NCBI GenBank assembly: GCA_030015575.1
Contig: CM057338.1
Coordinates: 831,536,353 to 831,600,352, forward strand
Reading direction: 5' to 3'
Length of the DNA stretch: 64,000 nucleotides
Source: Agapanthus africanus
Lineage: Eukaryota > Streptophyta > Magnoliopsida > Asparagales > Amaryllidaceae
A program made the translations under genes and the position numbers. This document shows positions 56,595 through 64,000 of the stretch, in pieces. The notes below the pieces were generated by a model. It had not been told where the DNA came from. It saw nothing but the letters and a program-made list of their open reading frames with translations, and did no database searches. Every line of letters starts with the position of its first letter. Position 1 is the stretch's first letter.

Positions 56595-58800
56595 TGTTGG
56601 AGATATTGCCCTCAGAGTCAATTATTGGATCACAGGCACGTGATTGCGATGATTGACGGAGGACCTATCCCGGTAAGACAGTCTTACTCGAGATGATAGT
56701 ATGCTATCTGGTTTACCTTTATCATCGTGTACTGCTTTAGGTGACCTGACAGGTCGCTATTGCACGTTGATAGAGCCCCTAGGATTCTTGCTTAACTGCC
56801 GGCAGTATGAGGGCGATCATATACGTGGGAGCTGGTAGTCTATAAGCACATCCTTAAAAGGTCCCTAGTCGTGGGAGTTTCGAGACAGGGCATCGATTCT
56901 CCAGAGTAGACTAGTGTATACAGTCGAGACCCCGACGAGGGGCGGTGGCCGGTCTCACAAGCCACTGGTGTCAGTTGGTTCACCTAAGATGTATACAGGT
57001 GCTCATTAGGTTATGAGTACACCGGACAGGACTCGCCGGGAACATGCTAGTTGGTCTTATACCTAACGTCAGATAGCAGTTCCCAGGTGACATGTGTACA
57101 GGTTAGTTCATCGACCTGGGGATCGTCATTTGTCTCGTGTGAGTTCCCACTGTGCTTTGATTACTACCCTACCACGGCTCAAAGGAGTCGTGCAAACAGG
57201 TTTTAGTTGGGTACAGTCCCGAGCCACATGGAGGCAGTGAGCGGATCTTCGGGGGTTCGTCTCTCCCGGTATTGGGGGTGAGGTCGCGCTGTGTCTAGGA
57301 GAGCCATTACACGAAGTCCTTGGCCAAGGCAGGAGATTTACTGGTAGGTATTCCAGTAGTATCTCAGGGTGTTCTGGGCTACACTCCGACACGACTTGTA
57401 CCGCTTTTGGGGGTCTGACTTTTACCAACCCCCTAGGCCCGCCTTGCGATGCTCTTAGACGAACGGACCGGACTGTACGGATATTATCACTGACAGGCTC
57501 AGTAGGGTATCAGGATGAGTTCGCTCATCGACGTCCCTTTTGGTCAATAGCTGGTGGCCCGTTACGTATTGGCTTATACCTCTGACGTGCTAGTGGTTAA
57601 ATCCACAGCCATAGTATTGACGAGTCTTTAGAGTCCACCACACTTTCAGTTACTCAAGCTTTCGGGCGAAACGCTGTAGAGGCCGTATGGAGATATGGCA
57701 GGGTCCGATCAGATACGTGCGGTATTGCACGGATCAGGATCGGACGGTTTGTACTAGAGGCCGTATAGTTATATGGCAGGGTTCGATCAGATTCGTGCGG
57801 TATTGCACGGATCAGGATCGGACGGACATTACTAGCCGGCTTTGGTTTAAGCCGGATCCTAGTTTAGTACAGTGTAGATTTTGTCTCTTTGCATTTGTAT
57901 CCGGACGGAATACAGATGCGGGTGTGTATGCACAGTATCGGGGTTTTCCTGTAATTTATTACGGGACCAGTTTTCTGGAGTTGCCAGTTTGCATTCCGTT
58001 ACGGCCGGTTTTCGTTTGTTCTTTCCCGGCCGGACTTTTCCGATGGAGGGGGTTATTTGCAATTATGCAAATAACATTTGTGGAGGGGGTTTCTTGCAAT
58101 TGTTTTCTTTATGATATGTTAAGCCTCTTTCTTCCATCACTTGCATTAATTGTGATTTGAATGGGTATGGGTTGATTAAAGTGATAAGTATGGTTGATGT
58201 TTGTTTATGGTCACCTCTTCTCATCTCCTACCATCACCTCCCTCTTGTATTATGTTATCAACTCCACCATTCTCACATAGAATAGGCCGGCCACTTCATT
58301 GAGGAAAAATGAGAGAGTTTCATTTTGGAGTGTGGCTTTCTTGATCTCATTTCATGCTAGAAAAATGCAAGCACCATTTTTCTTATCTTGATTCCTCCAT
58401 CTATCAAATGGCAACATCCACTACCCCAATATGAGACATGAGTCCTACACATATTCTACAGCATATCTTGGGCATGTCGACTTGCCAGCTTCATGCCCGA
58501 GTTGCCTCGGTATTGAGGTGGGAGCCCGTAAAAGATGCAGGCGATGTGGTGCCCTTCCGGCGAAGAGGCGACAACCGGAGTTTCCGCGAGAGATCGGGAC
58601 GATGACGAGAAGACCGGAGGACTCGGATCACTCGGTATATCTCTTCCCTATCTTGTTACTTTGCTAGAACTAGTTTAATGGCCCGATCCGGGGTTTAGTG
58701 CGCGGTGGTGCCGGTTTGCTAAGTTCGCAAAATTAAAGTTTATCACCGTTTCCGCATTTGGCCGTCGGATTGACGACCGGGGCGCCGCCGTGCACTTACA
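56595..58800 (+). repeat. 3-prime LTR of element I
   Basis: Same length as the 5-prime LTR with no gap in the alignment. Differences seen by eye are about eight single-base changes, seven of them transitions. Confidence 0.92.
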
Positions 58801-58866
58801 GAGGCAACATGCTCCGTCGTTGAAGAAGCTCCTTGGGAGGTTGTACTATCAGCCAAGACAAAGAGG

Positions 58867-61800
58867 ATGCTAAACGATCTTCAGACATGCCCAGCAATCA
58901 AATGGAAGAACCCGTTGGAACCGCAGGTCATTGAAGGGATGTTGAAGCCACGTCCAACCCCAAAGACCGATGGTGGTGGCTCAAGCACTCGCAACCAGCC
59001 GTCAAAATCCTCGAAGAAGAAGAAAAAGAAGTCAAAGAAGCCCGTGAAGCCTGGCGACAAGCGCACGGACCTGCAAAAACAAATTGACGCGCTGGAGGAA
59101 TACAACCAGAAGGCACGGACTCCCATTACATTCCGAGAGTTTCTCAACCACGTCTTTCAAGAGGAAGGTGAGGGAGAAAGTTCGTCAGATGAATCTGAAG
59201 AATGCGTGGCGAGCTGTCATCTGATTTCCCATTCGTTCACGAAGGATGAGGAGACTTCTTGTACTGAAACGCTGGGGGCAGATCCTGAATCAAAAATTCT
59301 GGGGCCATCAGATGAGGAAATTGACGCATTCCTCAACGAAACTCGATTAAAAAGCAGAGCTGATCGGGAGCGCGAGGAGGTTATATTCGAAAGGGCCAAA
59401 CGCCAGCGCCTTGACGAAAGAATTGAGATACTCCCGCTGGAGCGAAGTACACCCACTGCGGACAAAAGCCAATTCAAGATGAGGAAAAAGTTTGCTAAAG
59501 CCATATCAATGGGCATGAAGCTACCATCCTCTGAAGGAAACATCACCGGTGAAGTGGAAACGCACCCCTCCTATTGCTTATATCATCAGAAGGTTTCACA
59601 CCCCACTCAAGAGTGCAAAGCTTTTGATAGATGGTGGCAAGGATATGTTGCTCATCGACAACACTTTAAGCGAGAAAAACGCAAAACTCGTCGGGAGCAA
59701 AGAAATACGACCGAAGGGTTTAAAAGAACTGCTGGCGATTGTTGCATGGTTAATACCGGTGGATCACAAGTGCCTACATTCGGGAGCGATTCTGATAAAG
59801 AGCTGGAACTTGCCCCTCTCTTTAAAGAATCCACTTCGGGAAAAGAAAAAGAGCCGAAGGTCTGCGAAAATATCCGGCTACGTAACCGCACGCTGCCCGA
59901 AAAGAATCTCGGACCCTCAAATAAAAAAGATAAGGGAAAAGAGAAGGTCTCTGAAGATATCGTCTTAGATGACCAAGTTGTGGAGGAGCTAAACGCCAAG
60001 GACCCTCCGAAAAGAAATAAGGTGGATTACAACGTCTTAGCGCATCTGAGAAAGCTACCCTCACAGCTCAGCATTCTTGACGCCCTCTTACTATCAAAGG
60101 AGGCGAGAGATTCATTAATTAAGGCACTACAGGACCCAGAGCAGTTCCAGGCTTTCCTAGCCAAAGAAAAGATGAAGGATGAACTGGAAGAAGTGCACAC
60201 GGCCGATGTCACTTTCGGCGATGAGGACCTTCTCCTTGGGACGTGCGAACACAATCGCCCCCTCTATGTCTCAGGATACTGCCATGATATAAAGATAGGC
60301 AAAATCCTGATCGATAACGGGTCGTCTGTCAACCTACTCAATGTGCGGGTTTTAAAAGAAATTTGCATGAGCGTTCAACACCTCGCTCGAGACAAGATCA
60401 CCATCTCCGGGTTCGACTCCCAATCATCAAAAACTCTTGGATCTGTGATACTGACGCTACGCTTCGGACTGCTCGTCACGGACATTAAATTCCACGTCAT
60501 AGATGCCAAGACATGCTACAACGCTCTGCTCGGCCGACCATGGTTACACGAGTACAACATCATCCCTTCTACACAACATCAGTATATGAAGTATTTTAAG
60601 GATGGTTTCGAGTATACCGTGACGGGAGAACTAAACCCGTTCTCTGTGAACGAGGTCCGCAAATATGAAGATGCCAAATACTTCTTACCGGATTTCGAAG
60701 AGACGGAGAAGTGTCATAAGCCAGAGAACAAAGCTAACGCCACCATCCCTGTCTTCGGCAGTGATACCGAGGAAGAAGAGGAGATAGTTTGTTCGGGTCC
60801 GTCCCAACACAACAAGCCAGGACCGTTCACTCCTACGTTGGTCTTTGGTAGCGACTCGGAAGATGAGATCCATGCTATATTCTCTGCTCGACCTTCAATA
60901 CGAACGTCCGCTGACGAAGGGCAAAGTCTACGAGTCGCCATAGTGCCGCTTAAACACCATAAAGAGCTGGATGCACTTGATATTCACAATGTAGAAGAGC
61001 TGCAAACGTTCTATATCCTTCCCAGGCGAGAGAGCGAGAAAGCAATTATGTTCTATCGCTCTGAAGAAACCAAGGTGGAGAAAGAAATCTGGCATGGCGC
61101 AGATCCTACGCTGGACAGACTTCAACCCATCCGTCTACCCAGATATTATACGGAAAGTTTAAAAAAGCTGCTGAAACGCCAGGGGATACCCTTCAAACAG
61201 ACCGTTAGAAAGGCCAAATTCTATGACAGGGTCTGGAACGTTCCTGGGACTCAACGCAAGCTGCCTAATGGGAGGATGGAGACGATCGGGCTCAGATGCA
61301 TTCGCCCCAAGAAACAAGAACTGCTCCGCGACTGTTACGTCGTGCACGACTTCAATGAAGAAGCAGATGCTCAATGGAACAACGCTGATCCTGAGACAGT
61401 AAAAGTTCCTGATGCAAAAGTGCCCGGTCCATCGTTTGAAGAACAAATGGACAGGCTTATAAGGGAAGCTGGTCAAAAGGTCCGAGATGATCACAATCGC
61501 GAAATGACCATCTACGAGAAAGCCAAAACGCAACGTCTCCTTCAACAGGCCGTGAAAGATGAAAATGCCGCTCCTTGTCAACCCGTTATAAAGAAGGCTC
61601 GGCGCAGAGGCAGAAACAAGTCGAAAGGCCAAAAAGACGCTCAACAGCAAGAAAACGGGGCTAAGAAGCCATGCAAGCGGGAGTCGAGCGTTATTGATCT
61701 GTCCCTCATGAAGAAAATGGGTCGAGCATACTCGTTTCCTCGGGACAAGACGAAGAAGATACTCGATCTTGCTCTAAAACATCAAATGCTTACACTGCCG

Positions 61801-63093
61801 GAGTCCAAAAACCCCGAACGAGCAGGTGAAGTCTCTGACCCAAATTATTGCTCTTACCATCGAGTAATAGGGCACCCTCTCGAAGACTGCTTCACCTTTA
61901 AGAATTGGGTCGAAGATCAGTATCAGCTCGGCAAATTCGCTATGTCCGACAACTGGAGGGTAGCGCCGCCACAGAAGCACGAACCCAAAGCCACAAGAAC
62001 AGAACCAACTCCACATTGGGATTGGAAGCGGATTCGCACTTGTCACGTGATAACAATATTAAAAGAAGAGCCCGAGAACATGGATGACCTTCCCTGGTGC
62101 TTCGAAAACAGCAACGACGAGGTAATCTCAGAATTTCCACCAGCGCCAAAAGAGCTGGAAGATGGAATTCATACCACTGCATATAACCTTAAGAAAATTG
62201 AGTTGGGAACAGCAAATGACCCGCGACCGACATTCATCAGCGAGCTGCTATCTGAAGAGAAGGTGGCTTTATTAAAAGACCTGCTTATGCAGCACAGAGA
62301 TTGCTTCGCATGGAACTATTCCGAAATGCCAGGACTAGATCCAGAAATTGCCGTGCATAAATTGGCGATATCCCCGGACGTCAAGCCAGTCAAACAGGCA
62401 CCGAGGAGAATGCGGCTCGAGCTTGAGATGAGCATCAATGCCGAGGTCAAGAAGCTGATCGACTCTGGCTTCATCCAGAAAGTTCAATACCCCGAATGGA
62501 TCGCCAACATCGTCCCGGTGATGAAGAAAAATGGGACAGTGCGCATATGCGTGGACTTCTGGGATCTCAATAAAGCCTGCACGAAAGACGATTTCCCAGT
62601 GCCAGTCACCGAACTGATGATAGACAATACGTCTACTCACGAGGTTTTCTCCTTCATAGATGGTTCATCAGGGTATAATCAGATAAAGATGCATCCCGAA
62701 GACCAGAAGCACACCGCCTTCCGGACTCCTTTGGGTATATTCTGCTATAAGGTGATGCCCTTCGGTCTAAAGAACGCCGGTGCCACCTATCAGAGGGCCA
62801 TGACAAAGATCTTCGATGACCTCATACATGAAATCGTCGAATGCTACATCGACAATCTCGTAGTTAAAAGCAAATCATACGAGGAACATCTTGAGCACCT
62901 AAAAACTGTATTTCAACGCCTTCGGCAATACAACTTGAAGATGAACCCTCTCAAATGTGCATTCGGAGTTTCCTCAGGCAAATTCTTGGGATTCATCGTC
63001 CAACACCGGGGTATCGAAATAGATCCGTCCAAGATCAAGGCGATCATGGAAATGCCTCCGCCAAGGACTCTCAAACAGCTGCGGTCTCTCTAA
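58867..63093 (+). CDS. Element T pol frame: duplicated gag-like modules, protease, reverse transcriptase
   Basis: A 1408-codon open frame begins soon after element I. The N-terminal part is basic (K/S/P-rich). Residues about 145-260 hold a module G-P-S-D-E-E..A-K-R-Q-R-L-D ending with C-L-Y-H-Q-K-V-S-H-P. An aspartic protease of the Tat type follows at about 455-580 (I-D-N-G-S-S-V-N-L-L, L-L-G-R-P-W-L). A second copy of the module lies at about 853-1022 (G-P-S-F-E-E..A-K-T-Q-R-L, then Y-S-F-P-R-D-K-T and C-S-Y-H-R-V-I-G-H-P). The RT spans about 1125-1408 (E-M-P-G-L-D-P, D-L-N-K-A-C, S-G-Y-N-Q-I, M-P-F-G-L-K-N-A). Acidic F-G-S-D-S/T repeats lie between. It makes protease and RT for the element. 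Confidence 0.87.
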   Translation: MLNDLQTCPAIKWKNPLEPQVIEGMLKPRPTPKTDGGGSSTRNQPSKSSKKKKKKSKKPVKPGDKRTDLQKQIDALEEYNQKARTPITFREFLNHVFQEEGEGESSSDESEECVASCHLISHSFTKDEETSCTETLGADPESKILGPSDEEIDAFLNETRLKSRADREREEVIFERAKRQRLDERIEILPLERSTPTADKSQFKMRKKFAKAISMGMKLPSSEGNITGEVETHPSYCLYHQKVSHPTQECKAFDRWWQGYVAHRQHFKREKRKTRREQRNTTEGFKRTAGDCCMVNTGGSQVPTFGSDSDKELELAPLFKESTSGKEKEPKVCENIRLRNRTLPEKNLGPSNKKDKGKEKVSEDIVLDDQVVEELNAKDPPKRNKVDYNVLAHLRKLPSQLSILDALLLSKEARDSLIKALQDPEQFQAFLAKEKMKDELEEVHTADVTFGDEDLLLGTCEHNRPLYVSGYCHDIKIGKILIDNGSSVNLLNVRVLKEICMSVQHLARDKITISGFDSQSSKTLGSVILTLRFGLLVTDIKFHVIDAKTCYNALLGRPWLHEYNIIPSTQHQYMKYFKDGFEYTVTGELNPFSVNEVRKYEDAKYFLPDFEETEKCHKPENKANATIPVFGSDTEEEEEIVCSGPSQHNKPGPFTPTLVFGSDSEDEIHAIFSARPSIRTSADEGQSLRVAIVPLKHHKELDALDIHNVEELQTFYILPRRESEKAIMFYRSEETKVEKEIWHGADPTLDRLQPIRLPRYYTESLKKLLKRQGIPFKQTVRKAKFYDRVWNVPGTQRKLPNGRMETIGLRCIRPKKQELLRDCYVVHDFNEEADAQWNNADPETVKVPDAKVPGPSFEEQMDRLIREAGQKVRDDHNREMTIYEKAKTQRLLQQAVKDENAAPCQPVIKKARRRGRNKSKGQKDAQQQENGAKKPCKRESSVIDLSLMKKMGRAYSFPRDKTKKILDLALKHQMLTLPESKNPERAGEVSDPNYCSYHRVIGHPLEDCFTFKNWVEDQYQLGKFAMSDNWRVAPPQKHEPKATRTEPTPHWDWKRIRTCHVITILKEEPENMDDLPWCFENSNDEVISEFPPAPKELEDGIHTTAYNLKKIELGTANDPRPTFISELLSEEKVALLKDLLMQHRDCFAWNYSEMPGLDPEIAVHKLAISPDVKPVKQAPRRMRLELEMSINAEVKKLIDSGFIQKVQYPEWIANIVPVMKKNGTVRICVDFWDLNKACTKDDFPVPVTELMIDNTSTHEVFSFIDGSSGYNQIKMHPEDQKHTAFRTPLGIFCYKVMPFGLKNAGATYQRAMTKIFDDLIHEIVECYIDNLVVKSKSYEEHLEHLKTVFQRLRQYNLKMNPLKCAFGVSSGKFLGFIVQHRGIEIDPSKIKAIMEMPPPRTLKQLRSL

Positions 63094-63650
63094 GGGAAGC
63101 TCGCGTATATACGGCGATTTATAGCCAACCTTTCAGGAAAGTGCCGTCCTTACAGCCACCTGATGAAGAAGGGAACCCCGTTCGTCTGGGACCAAAAATG
63201 CCAAAGCGCGCTGGACGAAATTAAACAGTACCTGCAGAACCCGCCGGTGTTGGCTGCTCCGGTCAAGGGAAAACCCCTCATTCTTTATACAACCGCCCTC
63301 GAAGGTTCCTTAGGCGCATTATGGGCACAAGAGAACGCTCAAGGGAAAGAAAGATCACTCTACTACTTAAGTCGAGTTCTGCTGGGGGCAGAAAGCAACT
63401 ACTCCCCCATCGAAAAACACTGCCTGGCGTTGATCTTCGCGATAACAAAGCTCAGGCACTATGCGTTGGCGCATGAGGTCCGTCTCATTTCGAAGGTGGA
63501 CCCTCTTAAGTATTTAATGTCAAAGGCCATACTGACAGGTCGACTCGCTAAATGGGCTCTGCTCTTGATGGAGTTCTCGATAACGTATCAACCTCTCAAG
63601 GCAGTGAAAGGCCAGGCCATCGCCGACTTCCTTGCTGAGCATCCGATACC
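63094..63650 (+). pseudogene. Element T RT connection and RNase H
   Basis: Continues from the RT with the connection region (F-V-W-D-Q-K-C-Q-S-A-L-D) and an RNase H domain (L-I-L-Y-T-T-A-L-E-G-S-L-G-A-L-W-A, Y-Y-L-S-R-V-L-L-G-A-E-S-N-Y, Y-A-L-A-H-E-V-R-L-I-S). The wording is that of Tat-group Gypsy elements. Confidence 0.82.
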
Positions 63651-63714
63651 CGCCGATTCTCCTCTGAGCTGCGATCTACCAGACGAGCATGCGTTCGACG
63701 CAATCGACGGTGGT

Positions 63715-64000
63715 GATACCCGATGGGAGCTCTTTTTCGATGGAGCGTATTCCATGAAGAAGCGCAAACAAAGTACCCCTATAATCAAATCGGGGGTAGG
63801 CCTCATCTTTGTGACTCCACAAGGAGGGATAATGCGTTTCGCTTTCTCCTTAACAGAGCCGAGGACAAATAACGAAGCCGAATATGAAGCCTTGATAGCA
63901 GGTCTTGAGATCGCCATCGACATGGGAATTGAAAACCTCCTCATATACAGAGATTCTCAACTGGTCGTTAGTCAAGTAAACGGCGACTACCAAACGTGCA
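63715..64000 (+). CDS. Element T second, archaeal-type RNase H (partial)
   Basis: Reads W-E-L-F-F-D-G-A-Y, S-G-V-G-L-I-F-V-T-P-Q-G-G, R-T-N-N-E-A-E-Y-E-A-L-I-A-G-L and L-I-Y-R-D-S-Q-L-V-V-S-Q-V-N-G-D-Y, the RVT_3/archaeal-type RNase H fold with D, E and D active-site positions. It follows the first RNase H and precedes integrase in Tat elements. It is cut by the window edge. Confidence 0.88.

Larger units (their letters stand above)
48660..58800 (+). mobile_element. Copia element I, Angela-related, complete, very young
   Basis: A complete plus-strand element has LTRs 48660-50865 and 56595-58800 (both 2206 bases), a primer site, a leader, a degraded internal region, a polypurine tract and 5-bp flanks GGGGC (48655-48659) and GAGGC (58801-58805). 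About 8 differences between the LTRs (0.36 percent by eye) imply roughly 0.1-0.3 million years at usual plant rates. The LTRs look whole. The former coding region has no long frame and is broken many times over, so the element must have used proteins from another copy. It is inserted at the end of gag in T. Confidence 0.9.
43498..64000 (+). mobile_element. Gypsy element T, Tat group, with I nested
   Basis: A plus-strand Ty3/Gypsy element runs off the right edge. It has a 5-prime LTR (43498-45975), a primer site (45981), gag (46093-48659), nested Copia element I (48660-58800), protease and RT (58867-63093), RNase H (about 63094-63650) and a second, archaeal-type RNase H (63715 on). That second RNase H between RNase H and integrase is the hallmark of the Tat group (Ogre, Retand and relatives). 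Large frames survive, so apart from the insertion it has only a few breaks. The 3-prime LTR is outside, so no LTR age can be given. Confidence 0.87.

Noticed and set aside
58881-59147. Minus-strand frames opposite the T pol frame
   Set aside because: They are shadows of the long plus-strand frame, with Ser/Phe-rich runs produced by Lys/Glu codons on the other strand.
1-64000. Host genes, including defence or biosynthetic genes
   Set aside because: All frames with recognisable protein sequence belong to LTR retrotransposons; the others are short and lie in LTRs or leaders.

Overview
The window looks like a nuclear intergenic region from a flowering plant. It is built almost entirely from LTR retrotransposons inserted into one another. 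The families seen are Ty1/Copia of Angela/BARE type, Ty3/Gypsy chromovirus of Tekay/Del type, and Ty3/Gypsy of the Tat group, which carries the plant-specific second RNase H. I found no host protein gene, rRNA gene, convincing tRNA gene or CRISPR array. The species cannot be named from this sequence.

Layout: the oldest visible layer is a plus-strand Tekay-like Gypsy element (G), cut into blocks at 26257-27622, 32480-32594 and 34087-34354. Its ends lie outside the window. Inserted into G are the minus-strand Copia element B (7277-26256, continuing left of the window), a solo Copia LTR D (27623-32479) that itself holds a solo Gypsy-type LTR E (27822-30502), and a solo LTR F (32595-34086). A plus-strand Copia element H (from about 34355) abuts G. 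B holds a minus-strand Copia element A on its left (1-7276, with solo LTR A' inside A's LTR) and a complete minus-strand Copia element C (11550-23414, with solo LTR J inside). H holds a 4.3 kb solo LTR K (37751-42038) and then a Tat-group Gypsy element T (43498 to beyond 64000). T holds a complete Copia element I (48660-58800). Perfect or one-mismatch 5-bp target-site duplications support A', C, D, E, F, J, K and I. Nesting reaches four layers on both sides (G-B-A-A' and G-H-T-I). Relative age therefore runs G oldest, then B, D, F and H, then A, C, E, K and T, then A', J and I. The two LTRs of I are the same length and differ at about 8 of 2206 positions by eye, so I is very recent. The LTRs of C differ by about 4 percent.

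The protein parts work as usual for these families: gag for the particle, protease, integrase, reverse transcriptase and RNase H for the life cycle, primed from initiator-Met-tRNA sites in the Copia elements. T has the largest open frames (gag 46093-48659; protease-RT 58867-63093, with both RNase H domains following). B has recognisable gag, protease, integrase and RT. A, C and H lack a recognisable gag body, and I has no long frame at all although it is the youngest insertion. Those four look like passengers mobilised by other copies.

The most interesting signal is not protein-coding. The long untranslated leaders of the Copia elements carry a shared set of RNA-like structures: three successive hairpins with different but complementary arms around one common core, a long-range stem, and in A, C and I two tandem stem-loop modules with compensatory changes between families. 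This is a candidate packaging or dimerisation system. All comparisons were done by eye.
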